Source of the DNA: Haematococcus lacustris
Taxonomy: Eukaryota; Chlorophyta; Chlorophyceae; Chlamydomonadales; Haematococcaceae
Assembly: GCA_030144725.1 (NCBI GenBank)
Contig: JASKMD010000006.1
Coordinates: 10,054,806-10,118,805, forward strand
Direction: 5' to 3'
DNA length: 64,000 nt
Part shown: positions 34,201 through 43,985 of the stretch, piece after piece
Numbering within the stretch: position 1 is the stretch's first letter
Layout of the letters: every line of letters starts with the position of its first letter
Position numbers and translations under genes: made by a program
Notes under the pieces: model-generated
The model's database searches: none
Seen by the model: only the letters and a program-made list of their open reading frames with translations
What the model was told of the DNA's origin: nothing

Positions 34201-37200
34201 TGCCACCCCTTCTCACCCTGAGGTGTTTGAGCGTCGCAGCATCCACCCCCTCACCGCCTCCACACCCAACACCCGCATGCTGGTCGACGAGGGCAGCAGC
34301 CATGCACGGCGGCGCCAGGCCTCGCGGCTGCCCAGCATCGCCTCACACCTCCCCGCCACCCTCACCTCCGCCTACTCCAGCAGCAGCGCTAGCAACGGGG
34401 GGCGCCCTCCGCGCAGCCCCAGCACCGCGCAGCATCCAGCCTTGACCGCAACATCGCCCCTGGGCATCGCATCACACTCGCACGGGACGCCAGCAAAGGC
34501 CGCGCCCCAGGACGCGAGCGCACGAGGCGGCAGTCTGGACTGCACCGGCAGCCTGGACTGGGCGGAGTCGGCTGGTCACTGGCGCTCCTGCGGCCCACCA
34601 GACAGCCCTCTGCTGCACGCACAAGGCCAGGGCTGGCCCGCACCGCGACACCCAGCACCGCCGGCGTGCGGGCAGGTGGCAGAGCTTCAGGCCCCAGGCT
34701 GCATGGTGCAGGGCAGGGCGAGTCAGGTGGCGTGGGTGGGTGGGGGTCAGGAGGCCCAGCAGGCTGAGAGAGGTGGGCTAGGCAGCCCTGGGCGTACGAC
34801 AGACACAAGCAGGAGTGACGGCGCGGGGGCCTGCCCCTCCCCTCCTCCTCGAGGCCGGCTGACAGCGGCCAGCGGTAGTGCCTATGAGGGCGGTGGCGGT
34901 GGTGGCGGCAGCGCCCCGGCTGCTGGGCGCAGGGACCCTACCAGCCCCCCGACCCGCGGCGTCCTATCTTACTCCCAGCCGCGGGTGCTGGCCTTCGCCA
35001 ACCCAATGTTTGCGGGCAGCATTGACAGCGGGGTCGACCCTGATGCCAGGCTGTCGGGCGAGGAATTCCGCAACAGGCCAGGCCACTGGCAAGCAGTGCC
35101 GGTCAGGGCAGCCCCACCTGCTCCCACGCCCTGGCCTGCCCCAGTGAAGATGCACATCACCGCACTGCAGGCAGGCACATGGCAGGCGCCCGACGCAGCT
35201 ATGCCCGCCCCCCCCAGCAGCCCACCAGCAGCACCGGATGCCTCTCCCCCGGCCCAGCTGCTGCCGGACCCAGCGCCACCGGTGAGTGCTGTCCTACCCC
35301 TATCAAGGGAGCCCCCTGCGGGTTTGTTGTTCATGAAGTTGGGCGCCTGAGAACACGGCCAGGGCCTGTAAGATGGCACCAGAGGATGGACCTGACCTCA
35401 TGCCCATGCCCATGCCCCAAGGTCTCCAGCCTCCCTCTGCCACACATTGAGGCAGCTGGCTGACATGTGGTTTCTTACTCATGCTATGCCTATGGTCTCC
35501 AGCCTGCCCCCACTCCTGCATGCGTACCATGAGTATGGCTGCCAGCTGCTGCTACCCAGCCCTGGCAAGGCCCCTGCTCTCAGGCAGCGCCCCTGGCGGC
35601 CAGCCCCTCCCCGCACTTCACCCCTCCCAATGGCGCTGCTCTGTGCTGCTGCAGGCGCTCATGACGAGACCTCTCAGCGCCCCCCGGCCTTGCCAGCAGC
35701 CAGCGCTGCCCAGCCCTGCGAGACCCTTAGGCCTCATGACCTCGTGGCTCGCAAGCCTACTGAGCTGGACGAGGACATCAGCGTGGCACCGCGCGGCGTT
35801 GGGGCTGGCATACCCGCAGTGGCCAACAGCCAGGAGCAACAGACGAGCCATCATGACAACCTGGGTCAGGGACTAGGCCAGGGGCAAGCAGCCCAGGCCC
35901 AACACCCTCACCACCCACCAGCACCCCACCGCCACCCTCACCACAGCCACGTGCGTCGCCCAGCACACCCACGCACCTACAGAAGCCCCTCCATACACCA
36001 CCGCCCCCACGCTGCCGTGCTCCAGCGGGCCCACATCAACCCACAGCTTCAGAGCGGACACCCCTCCCGGCAGAGCAACCCTGGTGTTGACACACACCCG
36101 CCCGCACTGCTGGCACTGTCGCAGCGCAAGCTAGTGGCGGTGGGGCCGCGCATCAAGATTGGATGTGATGTGGGCGCCGTCACGGCCGAGCTGCACCCAG
36201 CTACAGGCAAGCGGAGCCGGGACCTGAGGGGACCAGGCTGGGTGGTGTGTGCGGCAGCCTGCATGCACGTGCCTACGCCCACCTCTGCTCCTGCCCATAC
36301 CTGCCTCTGCCTGCACCTGCCCCCACACCTGCACCTGCCTGGCTGGCTCTCAAGTTCCTTCATGTCAGGTGCCTTTGCTGCCGCACCGCCAGCACCACCA
36401 CACAAAACTGCCGTTGCGAGGCTGACAGCCACACTCCCTGTGCAAAGCCGGTGGGCATGTGCCGCATCGGCCTTGCAGGTAAGCTGACGTACCGCGGCAA
36501 GGTGTTGAATCGCGCCGCGAGGACCGCCAACCGGGCGGAGGTGGCTCAGGTCATGTGCACGGCGCGCCTCTGGCGGCTTGCCCAGGTGCGCTGCAGCCCA
36601 CATCAGCGCTGCTGACCATGGATTTACGTCATCCCTGCCCTGCCCCTGCTGCCCTGCCCCTGCTGCCCTGCCCCTGCTGCCCTGCCCCTGCTGCCCTGCC
36701 CCTGCTGCTCCTCGACTGTCAGACCCAGACCCTGGCCCTGACCCCCGGCCTCCTTCAGCATTGAACGTCCTTGCGTCACACTGTCAGCAAAGAGGGGCTT
36801 GCCTGCCTGCAGCTGACGTTGGTGGTGTATCAGCACATGTCGGACAGTGCCTGCGTCTTGCCTTACGTTGTAGCTTGTCTTGTAAAGACTGCCTTGACAC
36901 TTTGGCAGCTAACAGCCAGAGCGGTGAGAGCATAGCTCACCACACTGTGCCTGCCGCGGCCTGCTGCTGAGTTGGGTCAGTAGCGTAAGTCCGCTTGCTT
37001 GTCCCCGTCTCTCCGCACGCGGTTGTGCTGGCACATGCGTTTACCTCCCCGCTGCCCTGGCTGATCACAGGTGAATATGGCCGCAGCGGCTCAGGCCCAG
37101 TCGCAGCTGCCTGAGGCCGCTGCGTCACGAAGTGGGGTTGGCGCCGCTGCCGCGGCTGCACTTCCGGCCATGCGAGCCACCAATGTAGGTATGTGCGCGC

Positions 37201-37256
37201 TGAAGGGCATCCGGGACCTGGTTGAGCTTTTTAGTGTGACAGAGGCGGAGGAGTGA
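19186..37256 (+). CDS. Receptor-like tandem class III nucleotidyl cyclase
   Basis: Makes cyclic nucleotide at the membrane (inferred). Confident exon edges: 19186-19416, 19525-19853, 20100-20324, 20573-20669, 20877 on, 22393-22989, 23522-23620, 24126-24181, 24351-24427, 24590-24613, 24918-24987, 25604-32020, 32245-32611, 32982-33211, 33470-35281, then an exon of uncertain start ending 36206, 36479-36585, 37071-37256. Order: hydrophobic N terminus (MTCLLLCSGTLTIAAQA from 19213); an ectodomain with solute-binding-protein features (AWLLLLYRADWLAALGW, LFAAGRCVLTLDWDW); one helix at 22926-22989 followed by RRHQRRRRHR; cyclase half C1 (VVTDVQSST, NEGDSFIMAF, RGLRVRMGLHVG); half C2 (VALAFIYVQG, YVVECADGYILAAF, IKIGCDVG, KVLNRAARTAN, LKGIRDLVELF). 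Both halves carry very large insertions. The ectodomain exons between 21170 and 22393 are unresolved. The start is chosen for its signal-like sequence and could be further upstream. Confidence 0.78.
19937..20047 (+). repeat. (TGCCC)n intronic array, about 22 units
   Basis: Uninterrupted pentanucleotide TGCCC/CCCTG repeat filling much of the intron 19854-20099 of the tandem cyclase and forming part of its pyrimidine-rich 3' end. Confidence 0.9.
22257..22325 (+). repeat. (AACT)n tetranucleotide repeat
   Basis: AACT/CTAA repeats with one TACC interruption lie in the intron just upstream of exon 22393. It is the only AT-containing simple repeat inside this gene; the others are G/C-based. Confidence 0.85.
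22926..22989 (+). other. Single membrane-spanning segment of the tandem cyclase
   Basis: Encodes about 21 residues rich in Leu and Gly (GLLGGLLGLALLLGA). Across the 22989/23522 splice it is followed by a cluster of Arg and His, a typical cytosolic stop-transfer signal. This fixes the topology: solute-binding-like part outside, cyclase halves inside. Confidence 0.75.
23713..23892 (+). repeat. 21-bp minisatellite, 8 copies, in the C1 intron
   Basis: Unit CCCTGGTCACACACCCTCCTG is repeated at 21-bp spacing without spacers. It lies in intron 23621-24125, which interrupts C1 exactly at the codon of the first metal-binding Asp (exon ends VVT plus G, next exon starts AC GTG). Confidence 0.9.
24590..24613 (+). 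other. 24-nt microexon of C1
   Basis: Encodes the centre of NEGDSFIMAFHS. The preceding exon ends GA at 24427 and this one begins with C, completing the second metal-binding Asp. It ends AG and joins C at 24918. Both flanking introns use GTGAG donors and CAG acceptors. Confidence 0.8.
25233..25552 (+). repeat. CCTG-flanked (CCCG)n array, about 68 core units
   Basis: A (CCTG)n run changes at about 25265 to pure CCCG and back to CCTG at about 25537. It lies in intron 24988-25603. An open frame crosses it (Pro-Ala-Arg repeats) but the cyclase frame is spliced around it, so it is taken as non-coding. Confidence 0.9.
25604..31800 (+). other. Giant insertion within cyclase half C1
   Basis: Exon 25604-32020 is a single 6.4-kb open frame. 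It starts with LLEEPEC, the end of the first C1 segment, and resumes recognisable cyclase sequence only near 31845 (LVFRGLRVRMG). Between them lie about 2,060 residues rich in Ser, Pro, Gln, Ala and Gly with no recognised domain. The part from 27060 to 28430 is more CpG-rich and less repetitive than the rest. Large loops at this position are known in algal cyclases, but this one is extreme. Confidence 0.65.
26658..27032 (+). repeat. (GGGGCA)n coding array, about 62 units, Gly-Gln repeat
   Basis: A pure hexanucleotide within the long C1 exon encodes about 62 Gly-Gln dipeptides in the cyclase frame. The other two forward frames read Gly-Ala and Gly-Arg repeats without stops. Each unit has a run of four G, so the coding strand and mRNA could form G-quadruplexes. 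Confidence 0.9.
32021..32244 (+). other. Intron with three 24-nt-spaced in-frame acceptors
   Basis: The donor GTGGGT at 32021 follows the C1 end (GGMLLIPQ). The 24-nt unit containing GCTGCCCTGAACTTGCAG is tandemly repeated, giving acceptor AGs at 32196, 32220 and 32244. All preserve the frame, so alternative use would add 0, 8 or 16 residues. Confidence 0.6.
32982..37256 (+). other. Cyclase half C2 of the tandem cyclase
   Basis: Starts HLLPPVTF, with VALAFIYVQG where C1 has CLVVTDVQSS; Tyr replaces the first metal Asp. It continues YVVECADGYILA, spliced at 33211/33470 to AFPRPADALAWGLA. A long low-complexity insertion spans about 33550-36130, then IKIGCDVGAVTAELHPATG is joined through a GC-AG intron to KLTYRGKVLNRAARTAN, keeping the Asn and Arg of the transition-state motif. 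The C terminus is LKGIRDLVELFSVTEAEE with stop at 37254-37256. The exon start between 35282 and 35700 is unresolved. Confidence 0.75.
36207..36478 (+). other. GC-AG intron in C2
   Basis: The exon ends CTACAG and the intron begins GCAAGC, a strong GC-type donor context; the acceptor is CCTTGCAG ending 36478. Joining completes a Gly codon and the motif PATGKLTYRGKVLNRAAR. No GT donor near 36206 gives this product. Confidence 0.75.
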
Positions 37257-38581
37257 CCAGAGGCGAGCGTGCTGGGTGGTGAGCCCCGCATTTGACAGCC
37301 GCGCTGCGTTAATATCTGAGATATCGTACGAGAGAGAGGTCTCGCAAAGCCCTGCACTGGACACACCACTGTGATGCTCTTGGTACCCATTGCCATCGCA
37401 TTAAGCAGCGTGATGTGATCCTACACATAGACGTTGCAAAGGTGCCATCACCTTACCTCACGATCCTATGTATAGTCGCTCTAACCATCCTCCTCTTGCC
37501 CGCATTGTTGGGATTGCACGCCTGCCCCTTGGCCATGGGATGATTCTTTCGTTGCACTGTTCTGCTCTCTTTGCCTGCATTGTTCTGCTCTCCTTGCCTG
37601 AGTCATTACTGATGTGCCATACCAATGTTGTAAGAGTGTGATGCATAAATATTTCGTTTAGGGTTTGCATCTATTCTTGCAAGAAACAGGTTGTAGGTGT
37701 CCTCCTTTGAGATGAAGGCCGTGGGTGAGCGTGAATGCGTGCAAACCGTCTTACCAAACTACCAGACATTTTCATTCGTGTTTAAATTGCAGAGTTAAGG
37801 CATGTTTGTTTGCACGACTGCGGCCAATGTGCCCTGCTGCCTGTGTTTGCTAGCGGTTCACTGCTGCCACTGCTTGTAAGAAGGATTGTCACGTAGACAA
37901 AACCTCAGTTGGACTGCTACCGCAAGCTAACTGACAACTCGGCAGCCTACACCAGGCAGCTTGGCAGGCAGCCGCCCCAACCCCCCTGTGCCTCACCCTT
38001 CCATCATCAGGCCTGCGCTGCACACCGCGACCCCTCCTGACATGCCGCCTGACCGCCCAGCCCTTGTGCTCAGCACTTCGCTCGCCCCCCGCAAAGCCCG
38101 CAGCACCCTGAAGGCTGAGCGGCAGCCTACCCCACCGAGCTGAACCCTGCCACCTACCCAGCCAATCCTGCCAGGCCCATGCGGCCGCCTGGCGTCAGGA
38201 GTAGGCGTGGCCACGGCCAGCTCAGCTCAGCAGTGGTGTCAGAGTGTACCCCCACCTGGCCCAGGCCCCTTGGCCCCTCTCCTTACCTCGTGCTGCTGGA
38301 CGCAACTGGCCATATGGCCCTAAGTGGTGATGCTGGTAAAGATGGTGATGGAGCTGCTGCTCAGCTGCTGGCCTGTGCGGCCTCAACTCGTCAACGGAAC
38401 TACTCCTCTGCCTTTCCCTCTACGTCTGCAGGCAGTGCCCTCCACTGCACACCACTCCCTCTCCCTGCCTCTACCCGCCCTATTGTTTGCCAATGCCCAG
38501 CACCGCTGGGGTATCGCTACCAGTCCCCTGCTGCTGCTCAGCTGCCACCCTCCCTTGGGCCCCTCTCAGCCCGCCCCTGCC
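37257..38581. other. Intergenic, convergent gene ends
   Basis: The 3' ends of the tandem cyclase (+) and the coiled-coil gene (-) face each other here. No exon is supported. The part 37300-37900 is less GC-rich; a TGTAA polyadenylation-type motif occurs near 37630 on the + strand. Confidence 0.5.
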
Positions 38582-41500
38582 TCAGTTGCCCGACCCTGAG
38601 TTGCGCTGTGACCCGGGCCTGGATCCTGGCCCAGCAGCCGGGAGCTCCACGCTGAAGGACACACGCTCAGTGATGCGGGGCGCCCCCGGTGGTGCTGCTG
38701 CTGCTGACACTGCACTGCTGCCCCCAGACACTGCGCTGTCAGACAGCCGCTTGTCCTGCAAAGCCGCAGCCATGGCATCAGCGGCCAGCTTGCGGACTTT
38801 CTCCAGCTGCTGCCGGGCCGCCCCCCCACCTCCTGCACCTCCCCCTCCGGCACCTGCACTGCTGGCCCCGTTGCTGCCGCCCCCATTGCTGCCGTGTGCT
38901 GTGGCTCTGCTCCCCAGGGGGTCCCCTGCTCCCGCCCCTGCATCCTTAGTGGGACTGGCAGCAGCAGAGAGGGAGGTGGGTTGGGACATGGCGTCCAGCG
39001 CCAGCTGCGCTGCCATCAACACCTCCGCATAGGTCATGCGGGCCTCAGTCAGGCGCTGCGCTGACACGCTGAGCTCCAGTTTGGCCTGAGCAGCAGCAGG
39101 CGGGGGGCGGGGCTGGGGCACAGGTGGGCTGCTGCAAAGGGTCGGTCCAGGGGTGCGTCTAAGGGAGTGCTGGGGGGTTCTACCCAGCTGCTAACACCCC
39201 CACCCTCTGCCCTACACCCCCACCTCAGCCCTGAGGGTGGGAGCTGGCGCCCCCACACACAACACACAAGCTAGGCTGTGTGAGCCACAGCAGCCAGCAC
39301 CCTGCTGCCACTCAGGCCCCACACAGCCAAGGCCTGGCAGGGAAGTTCCAGCTCTGGCACAGTACTGCTTTAGCACTGGCCGCAGGGAGAGGGGCTGGCT
39401 GCCCGCGCTCACCTTGTTCAAGCGGCCGGCCATCTCACTGTGCTCAGCCTTGGCCTTGGCCATCTCGTACACTGCCTGCGTGAGGGCAGCAGACACAAGC
39501 CCACCAGCCTGGCTACCGGTCTAGCCATGTGCCCAAGGCGTTGCGGGAGGATGCAGACGTGGCCAGTGATGCCTGTCAGGGAGGCGGGTGCCCTGGGGCT
39601 CACTGGCAGGCGCCCTGTGGTGCTGGTAGGGAGGACTGCAGCAGCAGGCTGGATGGTGCGTACGGGGTGGGCCATGGGTTAGGGTAAGGGTTAGGTAGGG
39701 TAGCCTGGGGTAGGGTAAGGATTAGGCCTGCTACCCTAATTCCTAATCAAGTGCGGAGTGGGCCATGACAGGCAGCGCAGCTTTGGTACAGCCCACACTG
39801 GCCCCCACACAGCGCAGAGAGAAGACTGCATAGGCAGGCCCGCACCCTGCTGTACTCTGTCTGCAGGTCCGTGAGCTCGCGCTGGCTGCGGCTGAGGGCG
39901 GCGCGCAGGTTGTTGAGTGTGGTGGCGCTCACGCCTGCCGCCCGCAGCGACGCCACCTCCGCTGAGGCCGTGCCCAGCTGCTCAGTCAGGCTGGCTGCAT
40001 CGGCCTGCAGCAGCACATGCAGCCAGCCATGCACAGAGTCCTGTAGCATTCCAAGTAATAACCCTGATAAGGGGAGCCGTGACCTCCTGCACGGCAGCAT
40101 GGCGCTGAGTCAAGCTGGGCTGGTCAGTGCTGGGCAGTCCCTGCCCATGGCAGAGTGCACCTCCACTGACACAAGCCTGGACTAGATGCCACCTCAACAC
40201 TCCAGTCATCAGCCCTATGCTGTCATGGGTCTTGCCGGCCAGCCTGTAGTACGCTTGCCTGGGCCTTGGCTACAGCAGCCTCCAGCTCTGCCACTTGCGC
40301 TTGCAGTGCACTACTGTGCTCTTGAGCGGAGCGCTCTCCAGCCTGGGCTGCCTGCACCGCCTGCCCAGCTGCTGCCAGCTCCTCTGATAGGGCCTGCCGC
40401 TGTTGCTCTGCAGCCTCAGCCTTGCTGGCTGCGGCTGCTGCCTGCTCCTGTGCCTCAGCCACAGCAGCCTCCAGCTGTGACAGGCGCATGGCCTGCTGTG
40501 ATGCCTCCGCTGCGGCTGCCTCTGCTGCAGCTTGGGCTTGCTCCTGTGCTTGCTGGGCCTGTGCTTTCAACTGCGCTTGCAACGCATCTACTTGGTTTGT
40601 CCAAGAGGCCCGCTCTGCATTCAGCTCAGCCAGCGACTTTTCTGCAGCCGCCACCGCCCGCTCTGCAGCAGCAGCGCGCTCCTTGACCTCCAGCTGCTGC
40701 CTGGTGAAGGCAGTGGATGCATGGGACGAGTCAGCCAGGCGGGCCTGCAGCGAGGCCCTCTCAATACGCAGGGACTCCACTTCCCTCCGGGCCGCCTCCA
40801 GCTCAGCACGAGGGCCACGCTCTCCTCCACGGTTTTTCAAGTCCTACGCACCCCACCCAGCAACCACTTTGAGGTGAGGGAGGATTGTTTGCAGCCAGCT
40901 CTGTTGTGTTGGGTATGTAGCTTAGCAATGGTGTTCCAGAGGCCGGATGTTACTCAAAACCTTACAATGGTAGCCTTGCTTCTGCAAGAGCGTGCTGGTC
41001 ATGCTAATCCTAGCACCACTTGTCCAATGCAGCTGCGGCAGCATGGACACGTGCACATCACAGCTTGATCTGCAGATGCCCCAGGCACTCACCTCTGCCT
41101 CCTCCCGAGCTTCCTTCAGCTGTGCCTCTGTCCTTGTCTTTATGTCCTCCAACTCTGCCTCCAGATCTTTTCGCTTACCACGGGCAATGTCTAGTTCCCC
41201 GGACAAGTGGTCTACACGCTTCTTGTACCATGCTAACTCTTCGTTGAACTTTCGCTCCAGTTCAGCCTGCAACCCCATGCAAGTAGCCCTGGTTGTTGCT
41301 GTGCACATCATGATTGGTGAGGAGACATGGCCTGATGGGCAGTCATTGCAGCCTGGCAGGGTGCGTCAAAGACTGCTTGAAGCATGCATACCTGAGTCTA
41401 TGGAACCCTGGCTGCTAGATCGACGACATCACCCACTTGCTTCAGGCTGGTCTTTGCCTCAACACTCCTCGCCGCGAGAATTGGGATCGGGACCTTTCCG

Positions 41501-41655
41501 TTCTGCGGCGTCTCCATCTGCGGTGTTTTAGGGGGCCCATCCGGCCTCTTCGCCACCTAGTGAGGAAGCAAGGAAAGTAACGGGGCTCAGCAAGCATTGC
41601 TACCAGGGTTTCCGTTCTGCAGCAATCTAACCTTAGGCTCTGGAGTAAGGTCCAT
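38582..41655 (-). CDS. Coiled-coil protein, 7 exons, 542 residues
   Basis: Read on the minus strand. Exons: 41655-41632, 41556-41437, 41266-41093, 40843-40259, 40004-39846, 39475-39413, 39085-38582; every intron is phase 0. The first exon is only eight codons (MDLTPEPK), then a Pro-rich head (RPDGPPKTPQMETPQNG). Residues about 49-420 are a nearly continuous heptad-type coiled coil rich in Ala, Glu, Gln, Lys and Arg. A tail has a Gly/Ser-rich linker and RITERVSFSVELPAAG near the end. It has no catalytic motif and is probably a filament, scaffold or flagellar structural protein; lamin-like or axonemal roles are possible but cannot be distinguished here. The 40259 donor could be GC (CAG|GCAAGC) or a GT six bases further on; both keep frame. 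Confidence 0.78.
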
Positions 41656-42130
41656 GACGCAGCGTTGCGTTGACCAAGTTGACCGTGCAGACCTCGTCGA
41701 TGCTCTTCCTTAAGGCTATTTTGCTCAAGCCGGAGCGGAAAGTCCCTCCCGGGTACACCAGCGATTCGCAGCGGCCACGACGCCCACACTTGCACACTGT
41801 TCAAACCGGACTGATGGCTTTGGTCATTTGCGGACCTCAGGTTGGTCAGGACGCACTATATACAAACTGCCGATAAGGAGAGAGCGATGTAGGCTGACAT
41901 GTAGTTCGACATGGTCAAGTGCGTAAGGGATCACAATCTTACATCCGTGCTCCGTTGACGAGCTACACCCAAACTACATGCCGCAGACCGCCAGCAGTGC
42001 CGGCAATTGTTGTACCGGAGGTCCCAGCTGGTCCGCCCCTCCAGCAAGATATCCATTGCGTGTAGGTTGTATGGAAATGCACCAGTGTCGGCTTAAGACA
42101 TGTCTTACATAACTCAGCTGCTGCTTGCAG
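41656..42130. promoter_or_regulatory. Divergent promoter region between two genes
   Basis: The start of the coiled-coil gene (41655, minus) and the first supported exon of the large plus-strand gene (42131) are under 500 bp apart, so their promoters must lie here or overlap. The upstream exon(s) of the plus-strand gene were not identified and may occupy part of this interval. No TATA box was assigned. Confidence 0.4.
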
Positions 42131-43925
42131 GCTGAAAGTAGAAGTGCGATTGCGTCGTAAGCCCCACCCTGACACAAATGCCAGTGACACACCTTCAGCC
42201 AGCATTGCCTCGTCTCCTGCACCACAACCCGCCACAGGCTCAAAGGCACAGCCAGCAGCCGCAGCAGATAGTTCCACCAGCCACACCTCGCCAGCTGCGG
42301 AGGCCAGCAGCAGCCAGGGGGAGGCGCCCGCCCCTGAGGTGGATCCACGCACCTTGCACCTGCTGCTGCGCTTCACACCCTGGGCGGGCGAGGAGGTGGT
42401 GCTAGCGCCGGTGCCCCTCACCTTCACCCCTGACGGGGCGGCAGCAGCGGCAACGGCAGGATTCAGCACCGCCCCGCCACCCCCGCTGGTGGCAAGGTCA
42501 GGGCAGGCAGTGGCTGATCTTCCACAGCCAGGCGGTTGGGTCTCGAGGCAGGCAGCCACAAGGGCAGTCAGGAGGGAGGTGTTGCGGACCATGGTGGTGT
42601 CCCAGGCGGGTGGCGTCAGCTGTGATGGAGCTGCGAGCTGGGCCTGTGTGCAAGGCCGCAGAGCAGGGAGTGCTGGGGGGTGTCTGCCGCTGTTGGGGCA
42701 GATGGGGGCAGGCCCAGTCCGGCTGTGGCAGCAGCCCTGCTCACAGTGTGGTGGCGGTGCTGAGCGCAGCAGACGCAGGCTGAGGCTAGGGTCACCACGC
42801 AGGCCAACCCCCCCTGCCCCTGCCTTGCCTAAGTGCAGGCAGCCTGCCCCCCCGCCCTCCTGGCTGCAGGCCCCCGCCCGCTGCAGCACCCACCAGCCCA
42901 ACCAAGGGCGGCAAAGCTGGCAAGCCCAGCCCCGCGGCCCCAGCCCCCAGCCCCGCTGCCGCAGCTGCTGCTGCTGCTGCTGCCGCCCCCCCACAGGCTG
43001 GGCTCGAGTTCCAGCGCTGGTGGCAGGCAGAGCATCACTGGAGGCTGGCTGCGGATGAGACGCGTGTGCGGGCCATGGCGGGGGGCCACGGCCTGCTGCC
43101 CCTGCACCTCACCCTCACCCAGCCACAGCCTGAGCCGCCACCAAAGGCAGCCAAGGGCCAGGCAGCAGGTGGGGTGTGGGGTGGCTGGGGTCAGACAGGC
43201 CAGCTAGGGGCGCAGAGGCTGTGCAGCACATGGAGCTGGCTGCGCTGGCATGCTGCTGCTCCTCACCTTGTGTGGTAGTCAGGGGCGCTGCTCAGCTGCT
43301 CGGCATGCTCAGGGGGTGCCGGCTCTGCACTGCCACTTCCTGCTGCGGGCCCAGCCTTGGCCCAACCACCCCCTATGTGCAATGCCATGTGTGGGGTCCT
43401 GCCCTGGCCTTGGGGCCTGAGGGCTGTGGACCCGCATGAGGCTGTGGGGGTCATGGGCTGGGCAGCACCCCCCCAGGCAGTGCTGGCCTCTGGCCCTTGC
43501 TGCCCCTGCTGCCGCAGCTGCCCCCCCGCCCCCAGTGGCTGCCTACAGCAGCGTGCTGACCCTGGCTTGCGCCGGGCTGCTGGTGGGCGACACTGCGGCC
43601 ACAGCCACCTGGCCTGCCAAGCTGCAGCCCCTGGCCTCAGAGCTGGCCCAGCTGTGTGAGAGCGTGACTGTGAGCCTGCAGGTCAGGGGCCAGCGGCTAG
43701 GGCAGCCAGCGCCACCTCAGGCTAGGTTGTCAGCAGAGCCTGGCAGGCAGTTGGCACCAGGTGCAGAGCCCAGGCCCTCATCTCATCCCCTTCCCTGCTC
43801 CATCTGCTGCCCGCCTGCCTGCCTGCCTGCCTGCCCCTTCCTGCCTGCCCGCCTACCTGCCCCTACCTGCCTGCCCGCCTACCTGCCTGCCCGCCTGCCT
43901 GCCTGCCCGCCTGCCTGCCTGCCCG

Positions 43926-43985
<60 letters not shown>

